64,000 nucleotides of DNA from CAYJAY01 sp964370715 (GCA_964370715.1 CAYJKJ010000006.1:1-64000), one strand, 5' to 3'; numbered from the stretch's first letter, positions 49,530 through 58,849 are shown. The notes: a model not told the origin generated them from the sequence alone. Made by a program: numbers and translations.

Positions 49530-50747
49530 TTAAATAAAATATTCTGCTTGCTCGAATATAATCTTTTGCGCATACCAAAGCCCGAAAAACAGTTGGACGC
49601 CAAAGATCGAAAAAGCGGTGTAGACTATCGGTTTTCTTGTCTCATATTTCATCACAAGGCAAAGCGAAACTATCGTTGCAAGGTGTGCTGAAAGGCTGTA
49701 GCCCCAAAAGAAATCCCCGGCGGCAGGCCCTGTTTGGTAGATGAAATAATATTGAAACCAACCGACAAGCGAACTTATAACCGCTATAGAATATTCGGGT
49801 TTTGCTTTAACAAACCTATATCCCAAAACAACAAAGATAAAAATGATAGGCAACATGAGCGATATCGTTGAAAAAATAGATGTAATAAACGTCATCTCGA
49901 ACTGGGAGCCAAACTTTAAATAGGTTTTAACATCGTAGTCTACCCAAGCGCTTGCAACTATGAGATATTGATATAATAAAATACCGGCACTTGGCAGAGC
50001 CGCACACAAAAGCGGAACGCCGAACTTGATAAAATTCGTTTTGAAGTTATCAAATATAACAACAAGCGTCATTATAGCGGCGGCGGGGAGAAGAACAAAA
50101 GCGTAGCTCGGTTTTGCAAAACAACTTATAGCGGAAGCTATGCAAAATAAAATTAATGCTTTTATATTCGGCTTGTTTGCTTTATAATTGTTAAATATAA
50201 TAATCAGAGCATAAAACGCAAGCAGACCAAACGGACGAACAAAGATGGTTGTTGGGTTATGCCAAACGTTGGGGGAACCTTGCGGAAGATAGAATGCCCA
50301 GTTTGTCAACGGTCCGCATATGCCGATAAAGAATATCGAACAAACGCTTAAAAGATCGATGAAATATTTTTTGTTGGTAGTCTCGGGTTCGACAAGTTTT
50401 TGGAAAATCTTTCGAACAACAAAAACCGTAAACAGATTAAAAGCAACACCCATAATAAGGGATGCTGTTTTATAGCTTACGGTGGTAGAAAGCATAACGA
50501 CGGATTTTAAAAACTCCGCTATGCCTTTAAGTATTATGTGGTATGTTGGATATGCTAGAATTATTGGGAACGAAAAATCTTCGGGGTTAACCGAAAAAAG
50601 CTCCATCGCTGAAACATAGTGGGGAGGAAAATCCGATTCTCTCATAAGAAAGTTTCCGGCATAGAATATAGGTATCATTAAAGCGACCGCAACTATTAGC
50701 AGCAACACAAAAAATAAAACGTTATACTTCTTTGTCGAAATCTTCAT
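49530..50747 (-). CDS. Polytopic membrane protein, tandem paralogue B
   Basis: This is the first gene of the glycan operon and encodes a 405-residue protein with about ten membrane spans. The motifs SDFPPHYVSAMELF, GICGPLTNWAFYLPQGSPNV and WHNPTTIFVRPFG match the neighbour at 48288-49505. Two near-equal copies next to each other suggest duplication and possibly different acceptor or donor use. SD GGAGAAATG and an extended -10 promoter (50783-50791) precede it. I do not recognise a named family. Confidence 0.62.
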   Translation of the reverse strand: MKISTKKYNVLFFVLLLIVAVALMIPIFYAGNFLMRESDFPPHYVSAMELFSVNPEDFSFPIILAYPTYHIILKGIAEFLKSVVMLSTTVSYKTASLIMGVAFNLFTVFVVRKIFQKLVEPETTNKKYFIDLLSVCSIFFIGICGPLTNWAFYLPQGSPNVWHNPTTIFVRPFGLLAFYALIIIFNNYKANKPNIKALILFCIASAISCFAKPSYAFVLLPAAAIMTLVVIFDNFKTNFIKFGVPLLCAALPSAGILLYQYLIVASAWVDYDVKTYLKFGSQFEMTFITSIFSTISLMLPIIFIFVVLGYRFVKAKPEYSIAVISSLVGWFQYYFIYQTGPAAGDFFWGYSLSAHLATIVSLCLVMKYETRKPIVYTAFSIFGVQLFFGLWYAQKIIFEQAEYFI

Positions 50748-50782
50748 AAAAATACATTTCTCCGAAAAATTTTACTAGGTAT

Positions 50783-50791
50783 ATTGTACCA
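50783..50791 (-). promoter_or_regulatory. Extended -10 promoter of the glycan locus
   Basis: On the minus strand TGGTACAAT is an extended -10 element. No strong -35 is seen. Transcription would start near 50776, about 30 bases before the first membrane protein gene. Tight gene spacing suggests the transcript runs to about 37.3 kb. Confidence 0.55.
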
Positions 50792-50845
50792 CACTATTTA
50801 TATAAAATAAATATATAAATACAACTTTAACTAATTATGAACAAC

Positions 50846-50873
50846 TTGACAAAACATAGGAAAGAATTATTTA
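50846..50873 (+). promoter_or_regulatory. Possible promoter of the flavin reductase gene
   Basis: A consensus TTGACA (50846-50851) is followed after 16 bases by TATTTA (50868-50873). The gap 50748-50968 holds only these divergent promoters in AT-rich sequence. Confidence 0.5.
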
Positions 50874-50968
50874 CAAAATAGACAAATTATACAACCTAAA
50901 TTAGCTATTTTAAAGCAAATTTTAAAATTTTTTCGAAAATTTACATATGGAAGGAACAATTAAAAATT

Positions 50969-51541
50969 ATGTCTAAACAAGTTTGGAAAGGGAGCACAAT
51001 TCTTTCACCGGTGCCGGCGGTTATAGTGACGAGCGGAACGGCTTTAAATCCTTGCAGTTTAACGATAGGGTGGACCGGAATAATCAACTCACGACCGCCC
51101 AAAACATACATCTCGATTAGACCCGAAAGATATTCCCATGGGGTTATAAGCGAAAGCCGGGAATTCACCATTAATTTAACGACCGCCGACATGGCGTTTG
51201 CTACCGATTATATCGGAGTCAGGTCAACCAAAAACGAGAACAAACTAGAAAAAATGAACCTCGAACTTGAAGAGGGCGTGAACGTTTCGTCCCCACAGAT
51301 TAAAAAATCTCCGCTAGCGCTTGAATGTCAAGTGTTCGAGGTCGTAAGCCTTGGTTCGCATGATATGTTTATGGCGGATATCGTTTCGGTTTTGGTGGAT
51401 GAAAAGCTTCTTGACCAAAACGGAAAGCTTGATATGAAAAAAGCCGGTTTGCTAGCTTATGCGCATGGGGAATATTTTAAGCTGGGTTCAAGCCTTGGAA
51501 CGTTTGGTTTTTCGGTTAAAAAAAATAAACGCAAAAAATAG
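50969..51541 (+). CDS. Flavin reductase-like FMN-binding protein
   Basis: This 190-residue protein has the split-barrel FMN-binding fold of the flavoredoxin/flavin reductase family. The N-terminal SPVPAVIVTSGTALNPCSLTI and TYISIRPERYSHGVI-type segments bind FMN. EFTINLTTADMA and FEVVSLGSHDMFMADIVSV are further family marks. It would pass electrons from NAD(P)H or ferredoxin-like donors to a flavin or small substrate in the cytosol. Substrate unknown. It is a single-gene unit with its own promoter and terminator; GGAAGG lies upstream of the ATG. Confidence 0.88.
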   Translation: MSKQVWKGSTILSPVPAVIVTSGTALNPCSLTIGWTGIINSRPPKTYISIRPERYSHGVISESREFTINLTTADMAFATDYIGVRSTKNENKLEKMNLELEEGVNVSSPQIKKSPLALECQVFEVVSLGSHDMFMADIVSVLVDEKLLDQNGKLDMKKAGLLAYAHGEYFKLGSSLGTFGFSVKKNKRKK

Positions 51542-51597
51542 CTTTGCAGTTTTTTGCGGTATCAAAATTTCTTTGTTGAGATTTTTTAAAAAGTAGT

Positions 51598-51645
51598 GAT
51601 AATAAAAAACACCCTGCTTAAAACAGCAGGATATTTTTTATTATC
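51598..51645. terminator. Bidirectional terminator
   Basis: CCTGCT-TAAAAC-AGCAGG forms the GC-rich core. The flanking GATAATAAAAAA and TTTTTTATTATC extend the stem and supply T-runs on both strands. It serves the convergent flavin reductase and thioesterase genes. Confidence 0.8.
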
Positions 51646-51656
51646 GTTTTTTATTT

Positions 51657-52175
51657 TTACGAGCGGTCGGGGATATCGATTTCTTTTAAATCTGAAAGTT
51701 GTTCTGCCGGGCGCCAGCCCATAGCTTCGGTTGATTTTGAACTTATTTTATCGAGAGGCATCTTGAAATAGGTTGCAGTAGCAATAGCGCAGATTTCGCC
51801 GTTTGCAAGATATATCTCACCCTCGCCTTTAAATAAGCGAGATTTGTCTTCAACCGTTCTTCCGTGTATTATAAGCTGTTGATCATAAGGACAGGGCTTT
51901 TTGAATTTAACGTTGATTTCGGCGGTTACTCCCCATCCGTTTGGATCGAGAGCGAGAAGAACTCTGCCGATCGTTTCATCGAGTAGTGCAGTTTCGATTC
52001 CGCCATGAACCCTTTCGGGGTAACTTTGGTGGTATTTTGTAGGCTGGACAACTCCGGCTACCGTTCCGTCCTCTAGTTCATAAAATCTGCATTGCAAACC
52101 AAGCGGGTTTTTGTCTCCACAGACTATGCAATCTTCCGATATGTTTTGTTCTTTAACGACTTTTAGCTTTGCCAT
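51657..52175 (-). CDS. PaaI-type hotdog-fold thioesterase
   Basis: This 172-residue protein of the hotdog thioesterase family probably hydrolyses acyl-CoA or aryl-CoA thioesters. The N-terminal CIVCGDKNPLGLQCRFYE is a typical start of this subgroup with a conserved CxxCG. HGGIETALLDETIGRVLL carries the catalytic acidic residue. A 30-residue C-terminal extension is specific to this group. It overlaps the end of the YgiQ gene by 23 bases, so the two are co-transcribed. Substrate not evident. Confidence 0.86.
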   Translation of the reverse strand: MAKLKVVKEQNISEDCIVCGDKNPLGLQCRFYELEDGTVAGVVQPTKYHQSYPERVHGGIETALLDETIGRVLLALDPNGWGVTAEINVKFKKPCPYDQQLIIHGRTVEDKSRLFKGEGEIYLANGEICAIATATYFKMPLDKISSKSTEAMGWRPAEQLSDLKEIDIPDRS

Positions 52176-54045
52176 TTTTCTTGTTACGTCCTTTGATATT
52201 ATTGTTATTTTGGAATTTTGTTTTTCCGTTGTTTGCGTTGGTTTGAATCTTTGGTTTGCTGTTCCCCGAAACCAAACAATCTTTCCCGTTTCCGATTAAA
52301 TCTTTGCGGTTACAAAGCGCTAAAGCTTTCAAAACAAGTGGTTTGTTTTTTGGGTTTCTAAACTGGATAAGCGCACGTTGCATCGCTTTTTGTTCAGCGG
52401 TTTTGGGAACAAAAATTTCGGTCATGGTTCGGGGATCTATCCCGGTGTAGAACATCGTTGTCGAAAGGGAAGAGGGGGTGGGGTAAAAATCTTGAACCTG
52501 TTCCGGGTTTATGTTGTTGGCTTTGAGATAGACCGCAAGTTCAACCGCATCTTTAAGGTCGCTTCCGGGATGGGAGGACATAAGATAGGGAACAAGATAT
52601 TGTTCGAGACCTGCTTTTTTTGTGAGTTTCGAAAACTTTTCGCAAAACTTGTTGTAGACGGAATTTTCGGGTTTTCCCATCGCTTTTAAAACTCTGTCTG
52701 AGATATGTTCAGGCGCTACTTTTAGCTGGCCGCTTACATGGTGGGAAACGAGTTGTTCAAAAAATTCGTCGCTTTTGTCCGCCAAAAGATAATCGAATCG
52801 AATGCCCGAACGGACAAACACTTTTTTAACTTTAGGCAACGCTCGAATTTTCTGTAACAGCTCGAGATAGTCTTGGTGGGAAGCTTTAATGTTGCTACAA
52901 GGAGAGGGGAAAAGGCATTGTTTTTGTTCACACGTTCCGACCTCCATCTGTTTGTCGCAAGCCGGAAATCTGAAGTTTGCGGTAGGCCCTCCAACATCAT
53001 GGATATACCCTTTGAAATCCGAAAGTTCGGTTATCTTGATAGCCTCCTCGACAAGCGATTGGTGGCTTCGGGATTGAACAATTCTTCCTTGATGGTATCC
53101 TAGCGCACAAAAGTTGCAAGCGCCAAAACACCCTCTCCCGCTTATAAGGCTAAAGCGAACCTCTTCGATAGCCGGAACTCCCCCCAATGCCTCATATGAG
53201 GGGTGATAGGTTCTTTGGTAGTTAAGCGAATAGATATGGTCGAGCTGTTCGGTCGAAAGCGGAAACTGCGGTGGGTTTTGAACAACAAACCCTTCATTTA
53301 AATATGGCTCAACAAGCGTTTTCCCTCTAAAGGGATCACAGTTGTTGTATTGGCGCATATAACTTTTGGCGTATTTCTTCTTGTCTTTTTGGACGTCTTG
53401 GAAAAACGGAAGTCTTATGAAATCCGAAATACAGTCGAGGTCGTTTGCTTTATAACAAGTTCCTCTAATCGACGTTATCTCGTTAACAGGAACGCCGGAA
53501 TTAAGAAGATTTGCTATCTCGACTATCGCTTTTTCTCCCATTCCATAGATTAAAATATCGGCGAGAGAATCGATGAGAATCGATTTTTTAACGCTGTCGC
53601 TCCAATAATCATAATGCCCAAAACGCCGAAGGCTAGCTTCGGTTCCTCCTATGATTATAGGGGAATTTGGGAAATGTTTTCGAACTAAATTCGAATAGAC
53701 CGTCGTTGCATAGTCGGGGCGTTTCCCCATAACTCCGCCGGGGGTGTAGCTGTCGGTTTTTCTTTTGTTTTTTGTAACCGAGTAGTGGTTAACCATCGAA
53801 TCCATGTTTCCGCCACTTATGAGAAACCCGAGGCGAGGTTCGCCAAACATCGATATATCTTTGTCGCTTTTAAAATCGGGTTGGGGCAAAACAGCAACAA
53901 CAAACCCCGCATCCTCAAGCACTCTTGGGATAACGGCGTTTGCAAAAGACGGATGATCGACATAAGCGTCACCCGAAATAAATATGAAATCGGCTCGTTC
54001 ATGACCCGATTGGGTAAGTTCTTTTTTGTTAATAGGTAAAAACAT
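52153..54045 (-). CDS. YgiQ family radical-SAM protein
   Basis: This 630-residue enzyme belongs to the YgiQ radical-SAM proteins of uncertain substrate. The N-terminus MFLPINKKE and SGDAYVDHPSFANAVIPRVL form the cobalamin-binding-like domain of the family. The radical-SAM cluster is CFGACNFC in SGRGCFGACNFCALGYHQGR, and VAPEHISDRVLKAMGKPE follows. The last about 50 residues are Asn/Lys-rich and basic, a low-complexity tail. The ATG lies directly after an extended -10 box with no SD, which suggests a leaderless mRNA (54052-54060). The thioesterase gene is its downstream partner. Confidence 0.92.
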   Translation of the reverse strand: MFLPINKKELTQSGHERADFIFISGDAYVDHPSFANAVIPRVLEDAGFVVAVLPQPDFKSDKDISMFGEPRLGFLISGGNMDSMVNHYSVTKNKRKTDSYTPGGVMGKRPDYATTVYSNLVRKHFPNSPIIIGGTEASLRRFGHYDYWSDSVKKSILIDSLADILIYGMGEKAIVEIANLLNSGVPVNEITSIRGTCYKANDLDCISDFIRLPFFQDVQKDKKKYAKSYMRQYNNCDPFRGKTLVEPYLNEGFVVQNPPQFPLSTEQLDHIYSLNYQRTYHPSYEALGGVPAIEEVRFSLISGRGCFGACNFCALGYHQGRIVQSRSHQSLVEEAIKITELSDFKGYIHDVGGPTANFRFPACDKQMEVGTCEQKQCLFPSPCSNIKASHQDYLELLQKIRALPKVKKVFVRSGIRFDYLLADKSDEFFEQLVSHHVSGQLKVAPEHISDRVLKAMGKPENSVYNKFCEKFSKLTKKAGLEQYLVPYLMSSHPGSDLKDAVELAVYLKANNINPEQVQDFYPTPSSLSTTMFYTGIDPRTMTEIFVPKTAEQKAMQRALIQFRNPKNKPLVLKALALCNRKDLIGNGKDCLVSGNSKPKIQTNANNGKTKFQNNNNIKGRNKKNGKAKSR

Positions 54046-54051
54046 AATTAA

Positions 54052-54060
54052 ATTATAGCA
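54052..54060 (-). promoter_or_regulatory. Perfect extended -10 element giving a leaderless YgiQ mRNA
   Basis: On the minus strand TGCTATAAT ends six bases before the ATG at 54045. The usual six to seven base distance puts the transcription start at the A of the ATG. No SD is visible between box and codon. Confidence 0.6.
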
Positions 54061-54130
54061 TATAAAACTTGTTTTTAAAACATTAAACGTTTAAAATAGA
54101 AAATAAATACAAAATTAAAAGACGGGAAAA

Positions 54131-55663
54131 CTAACCGACTTTATATAGCGTTATCTCGGGTTCGCCCTGTATCGTGTGTTCCGAAAAAACAGCGACTTCC
54201 GAAAGAGTTTTTGGATATCCCTCAAGCGTTGGAACAACGCCATGTGGTTGGAACAGGATATAGACGTTGTCGTATTCCGAAAGATGAAGATCTATTTTTT
54301 GAGAAAGTTCCGTCGGCGTTAAGCGGACGTTAAGCGAGCTGTCCCACGTGAGATAGGTGAAAAACTTTTCGCTCGAAGGGCTCCAAAGTTTTTGTGTCGT
54401 AAGATACGGGGCTATCGCCGTTCCGTCGCCCACCGTTGGGCAAACGATAACGCTGTCTTGCGGAAGCGTTTGGACGACAAAACTTGCGATGTCATCCGAA
54501 CGAGCGTATTTATGCGATATCTCTTGCTCGATATCTTCCGAAAGCGAAGAGAGAGAAAGAAGCGACAGAGCAACCACTATAAGCTCTAAAACTCTATGCT
54601 TATATTTTGCGTTTATCTTTGGCAAAACTTTATAGCGAATGGCGGTTTCATGCCAAGCCGAAACAAGACAAAACAGCAACACGATTACCGCAATTATTAT
54701 CTTTTGCATCATAAAACTTTGATAGATTAATATATGAACCGCAAAGACAAAGCCTATCCCAAACGTTAGCATTAGAGCTTGTTTCGGATAAAAAACAGCT
54801 ATTAAAACAACCGCACCAACAACCGCCGACAACAGCATGACCGAAAAGAAAAGATCAAGTTCCAACCCGAAGTATCGTAGTAAAATATGTTTAAAATACG
54901 TTATAGCTGAAAGATATATTTCGTTTATACTAATATTGCCAAAAGCCGAAAACTGCGCTACCGTAACGTTTGTTTGGTTGCTTCCGAACAGTTGAAGAAC
55001 AACCGAAACAAGGCTTAGTATGGGAGCAAAAAGCGAAATCAAGAATATTGATTTTTTGTGGTTAATGGTTTTGTTTTTTAAAAGTTCAATTATAAAAATA
55101 AGAGACAACGCAACGCAAAAACCAAATATTAAAACATGGGTTTGGGCGAGAAGGGATATTGCTATGGCATATCTCAACGGTTTTTTTGCTCGGTCTTTAT
55201 AGAAAATCGCCGCCACAACGGCAAAAAGTAAAACAACGCTGTAGTTTCTTGCGATAACGGGGTAGTAGTATATAAATATTGCGGAAAAAACAACGATTGA
55301 ATTAACCGCTTTTCCAAACGGAAAATATCTAACCACCAAAAAAACAGCGATCGAAACGACCGAAAGGCTAATCAACCCTATATATTCATAGGGGAACGAA
55401 AGTTTTGCAAACGGCATCAAAAACAAAAACCAAAGCATGGGGTGACCCTCGAAGCGTATCTGGCGAAACATCTCGGGAATGTTTGCATCACGAGCTATCA
55501 ACCATGCTTGAGCTTCATCGAGCCAACTTTCATGTTTTGATAAAAGATATAGGTTAAATATGAAAAACAAAAGCGTTACCACGCTAGCGAACAAAGCGGG
55601 CGAATTTTGTTTAAACCAATCGCTTTGTATCAGTTTGTTGTATCTTGTCTTTAAACCATTCAA
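54131..55663 (-). CDS. Polytopic GT-C-like membrane glycosyltransferase
   Basis: This 510-residue protein has about eleven membrane spans and a C-terminal external domain of roughly 110 residues. The first loop SWLDEAQAWLIARD and the EGHPMLWFLFLMPFAK loop are characteristic of PMT/ArnT-like GT-C transferases, with Asp-Glu as the acidic pair. TTG 55663 behind CGAGGTAG is the likely start; the open frame to 55759 runs through the promoter region. It is divergent from the YfhO-like gene, and both probably decorate surface polymers. Confidence 0.78.
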   Translation of the reverse strand: MNGLKTRYNKLIQSDWFKQNSPALFASVVTLLFFIFNLYLLSKHESWLDEAQAWLIARDANIPEMFRQIRFEGHPMLWFLFLMPFAKLSFPYEYIGLISLSVVSIAVFLVVRYFPFGKAVNSIVVFSAIFIYYYPVIARNYSVVLLFAVVAAIFYKDRAKKPLRYAIAISLLAQTHVLIFGFCVALSLIFIIELLKNKTINHKKSIFLISLFAPILSLVSVVLQLFGSNQTNVTVAQFSAFGNISINEIYLSAITYFKHILLRYFGLELDLFFSVMLLSAVVGAVVLIAVFYPKQALMLTFGIGFVFAVHILIYQSFMMQKIIIAVIVLLFCLVSAWHETAIRYKVLPKINAKYKHRVLELIVVALSLLSLSSLSEDIEQEISHKYARSDDIASFVVQTLPQDSVIVCPTVGDGTAIAPYLTTQKLWSPSSEKFFTYLTWDSSLNVRLTPTELSQKIDLHLSEYDNVYILFQPHGVVPTLEGYPKTLSEVAVFSEHTIQGEPEITLYKVG

Positions 55664-55700
55664 TTTTTTTCTACCTCGTTTTTTAAAAAACGATTTGATT

Positions 55701-55729
55701 TTGCAAAACGTTTTAGTTGTTGATATAAT
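55701..55729 (+). promoter_or_regulatory. Promoter of the YfhO-like gene
   Basis: TTGCAA (55701-55706), a 17-base spacer and consensus TATAAT (55724-55729). A divergent minus-strand promoter (TTGAAA, 17 bases, TAATAT) overlaps the same AT-rich stretch. A palindrome CGTTTTTTAAAAAACG lies at 55677-55692. Confidence 0.7.
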
Positions 55730-55773
55730 ATTATAATAAATGTGAAAAACTTTCAACATAAATTGGAGTAGTC

Positions 55774-57972
55774 ATGACAAAAACATCTAAACAAAACCAA
55801 AAGAATAGATTTTTTATGATGATAGCAAGCTTTTCGATAGCTTTTTTGCTTTCGTATTTTGCTTTTTATTACAATAAAATTTCGATTTTTGGGGAACTGT
55901 CGATTATATTTTCCGATATGCAAACGCAGTATATACCGTTTTTGGCTGCATTTAAAAACGGGGATTTGTTTTTCAATCAAAACATTGGACTTGGGATGAA
56001 CTTTTATCCAACGTTTGCATACTATCTTGCAAGCCCCGTTAACCTTTTGGTATTTTTGTTTGACGACCAAAACATCGATAAAGCTGTTGTTTTGATAGTG
56101 TTGACCAAGCTTTCGCTTGCGGGGGCTTCGATGAGTTTGTATCTTGAAAAACGAGTTTTTAAAAATAGATTAAAGGCGATTATTTTTTCCCTTCCCTACG
56201 CTTTAATGTCGTTTGGCTTTTTCTTTTATATCAACTTTTTTTGGTTCGATGCGATAGTTTTGTTGCCGATAGTTGCTCTCGCTGTCGAGGAAATTCTAGA
56301 GGGCAAAGACCGTTTGGCTTTGCTTGTCATTTCGACGTCGGCAACTATAATAACAAACTTTTACATGGCATATATCGTCGGGCTTTTTGTTGCGCTATAC
56401 ACTCTCTATCTTGTTATATTGTCGGGGAAAATTTCGAAAAAAACAGTCTTAACTCTTGTTGTGTCGCTTGTGTTGGCGGTTGGGATTTCCGCTGTTCTAA
56501 CGTTGCCAAACGGCTTGTTTATAGCTTCGAACACGACCGAAAGCATTAACTATTATTCCGCTTTCAATTTTACGCCGCAACAGTTTTTGTTGAAACTGTT
56601 TGTTGGTTTTTTCGACGGAGCGGGCAATTTTTCAGCACCCACTATTTTTTGCTCCTATCTTGTTTTTTCTTTAACGGCTTTATATTTTTTAAATAAAAAA
56701 ATCAATTTAAAACAAAAGATAGCGTCGGCTGTTTTTGTTTTGTTTATGTTGGTTTGCTTTTTAATTCCGGCTGTTGATATCGTGTGGCATGGGTTTTCCT
56801 ACCCCAACTCTTTCCCCTATAGATATGCTTTTTGTTTTTGCTTTTTGATTATATCGCTTGCGGCGAGATGCTTTGAAAAAATCGACGGAGTTAATCAAAA
56901 GTTTATTATAGCGTTGTCGGTAGTTTTTTTGATGCTTAACGGTTTTATGATTTTCTTTAAAGGTGATATCGAGCTTTATAAAATTGCGCTGTCATCAGGT
57001 TTTGGGATAACCTATTGTGCGGTGTTTTTCCTTTTAAACAAACAAAAAAACAAAACGATTTTGCTTGTTTTGTTGCTTGCTGTTATAGCGTTTGAAATGG
57101 GGTTTAACGGAACGGCTATTTTAAACTCGCAATCAAAAAAGAGCGAGTTTCCTTTGAAACAAAGCTACACGACAATTCAAAACGATAAACAAAATCTGCT
57201 TGAACAAGCCGGATATTTCGATTTTAATGATAAGCTATTAAGGGTTGGTGAAACCGATATTTCAGCGATTAACGATGGCTCGGTTTTGGGATATTACGGT
57301 CTGTCGTTTTTTACCTCGACTTATGATGTCAAGTTTCAACAACTCATGGGTCAGCTGGGCTACGACGACAATTTTAAAGCGGTTGCCTATCGCCAAACCT
57401 CGCTTGTCGGCGACAGTGTTTTGGGGGTGAAATATGCTTTTTCCGATCAAGATATCTATTACCTAAAACAGGTCGCAGAAAACGAAACGACAAAACTTTT
57501 TGAAAATGAATATGCAATATCCTTTGGGTTTGAAGCAAACAAAGCCGTTTTGGATGCAGTTGCAAACAGCCCGATAGCGGAACAAAACCAGCAAACACTA
57601 ATAGAAGCCTTGGCGCTTGAACCATTTGATTCTATCGAAAGTTCTCTTGAAAAGCTTTCGCAAAACACCCTTAGTATAACCTCGGTTAGCGGCGCTAAAA
57701 TAAAAGGAACAATCGATATGTCGGGCGACAATATCTTGTTCCTTTCGATGCCTTTTTCTAGCGGTCTTTCCTGCAAAGTCGATGGAAAAACGGCCGAAGT
57801 TGTGCCGGCTTTTGAAGCGTTTTCCGCCGTGTTGTTGGCTGAGGGACATCATGAAATCGAGATAAGTTTTACACCGGTTGGTTTCGAAGCTGGCGCTGTT
57901 ATTTCGGCGTTGTCGGTAACCGCTTTAATCGTAATAGCGATAACCAAAAGAAAAAATTTCAAAAAACATTAA
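55774..57972 (+). CDS. YfhO family membrane protein
   Basis: This 732-residue membrane protein has twelve to thirteen spans and an extracytoplasmic region between about residues 455 and 700. YfhO/GtlB proteins are GT-C-like transferases that add sugar from undecaprenyl-phosphate to teichoic acid outside. Family marks are LSIIFSDMQTQYIPFL in the first loop, GLGMNFYPTFAYYLASPVN and FYMAYIVGLF. SCKVDGKTAEVVPAFEAFSA and GHHEIEISFTPVGF lie in the last domain. ATG follows TTGGAG. It stands alone; the divergent GT-C gene is its nearest functional neighbour. Confidence 0.88.
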   Translation: MTKTSKQNQKNRFFMMIASFSIAFLLSYFAFYYNKISIFGELSIIFSDMQTQYIPFLAAFKNGDLFFNQNIGLGMNFYPTFAYYLASPVNLLVFLFDDQNIDKAVVLIVLTKLSLAGASMSLYLEKRVFKNRLKAIIFSLPYALMSFGFFFYINFFWFDAIVLLPIVALAVEEILEGKDRLALLVISTSATIITNFYMAYIVGLFVALYTLYLVILSGKISKKTVLTLVVSLVLAVGISAVLTLPNGLFIASNTTESINYYSAFNFTPQQFLLKLFVGFFDGAGNFSAPTIFCSYLVFSLTALYFLNKKINLKQKIASAVFVLFMLVCFLIPAVDIVWHGFSYPNSFPYRYAFCFCFLIISLAARCFEKIDGVNQKFIIALSVVFLMLNGFMIFFKGDIELYKIALSSGFGITYCAVFFLLNKQKNKTILLVLLLAVIAFEMGFNGTAILNSQSKKSEFPLKQSYTTIQNDKQNLLEQAGYFDFNDKLLRVGETDISAINDGSVLGYYGLSFFTSTYDVKFQQLMGQLGYDDNFKAVAYRQTSLVGDSVLGVKYAFSDQDIYYLKQVAENETTKLFENEYAISFGFEANKAVLDAVANSPIAEQNQQTLIEALALEPFDSIESSLEKLSQNTLSITSVSGAKIKGTIDMSGDNILFLSMPFSSGLSCKVDGKTAEVVPAFEAFSAVLLAEGHHEIEISFTPVGFEAGAVISALSVTALIVIAITKRKNFKKH

Positions 57973-58027
57973 TATTTTGCCGAGTTGTTGGGATAATAAC
58001 ATCATTCAACCAAGTTATCGAAACATT

Positions 58028-58849
58028 TTAATCGGTCATTTTAGCAAGAATTTTTGCAACTTCGTCAAGGCAATCGCTTTCAAAAAGCTCGATAGCTCCG
58101 GCGTCGCAAGCGGCGGCAAATTTAGGGTTGATCGGAATTTTTGCGACAACATCGATATTATAGTTTTTTTGGATATCAGACAGTCGGCTTTCCCCGAAAA
58201 GTTCAATATGTTTTTTACAATCGCTACATTCGAGATAAGACATATTTTCAACCGCTGCTATTATCGGAATGTTTGAAATTTCGATCATCTTAACCGCTTT
58301 TCCGACGATCATCGAAACGAGCTGTTGCGGAGAGGTGACGACGACAGCGCCGTCGACAGGGATCGATTGGAACACCGTTAGCGGAACATCGCCCGTTCCG
58401 GGGGGCATATCGATAAACATATAATCGACCTCATGCCAGATAACATCGGTCCAAAACTTTTGAACCATTCCGCCAATAACGGGTCCTCGCCATATAACAG
58501 GATCGGTTTCGTTTGGCAAAAGCATATTAACCGACATAACCTTTATTCCGGTTTTGGTTATCCTCGGAAGCATTCCAAGCTCGGTCGATTCGGCTTTTTC
58601 CCCTATTCCAAAAATTCTAGCTTGTGAAGGCCCCGTGATATCGGCATCAAGCACGGCGACTTTATAGCCCAAACGGTTCATCAAAACCGCAAGCATTGCG
58701 CAGGTCAAAGACTTTCCAACCCCGCCTTTTCCGCTCGTTATCGCAATAACTTTTTTAATGCGGCTTAATTGATTTGGAAGTTCATGCGAAACCCCGCTTG
58801 AAGGGCAACCGCTAGAGCATGAAGAACAATCACTAGAACAACTACTCAT
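58028..58849 (-). CDS. mrp: Mrp/NBP35-family iron-sulfur cluster carrier ATPase
   Basis: This 273-residue P-loop ATPase carries and transfers iron-sulfur clusters. The N-terminus has cysteines at 4, 8, 11 and 15 in a Ser/Cys-rich stretch, which could hold a cluster. The deviant Walker A is GKGGVGKS (residues 40-47), followed by DADITGPSQARIFG and DMPPGTGDVPLTVFQSIP. The CxxC of the dimer interface is in YLECSDCKKH. The four-cysteine N-terminus differs from eukaryotic Nbp35 spacing and is common in anaerobes. GGAGTG precedes the ATG. DUF1893 lies 16 bases upstream on the same strand. Confidence 0.94.
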   Translation of the reverse strand: MSSCSSDCSSCSSGCPSSGVSHELPNQLSRIKKVIAITSGKGGVGKSLTCAMLAVLMNRLGYKVAVLDADITGPSQARIFGIGEKAESTELGMLPRITKTGIKVMSVNMLLPNETDPVIWRGPVIGGMVQKFWTDVIWHEVDYMFIDMPPGTGDVPLTVFQSIPVDGAVVVTSPQQLVSMIVGKAVKMIEISNIPIIAAVENMSYLECSDCKKHIELFGESRLSDIQKNYNIDVVAKIPINPKFAAACDAGAIELFESDCLDEVAKILAKMTD

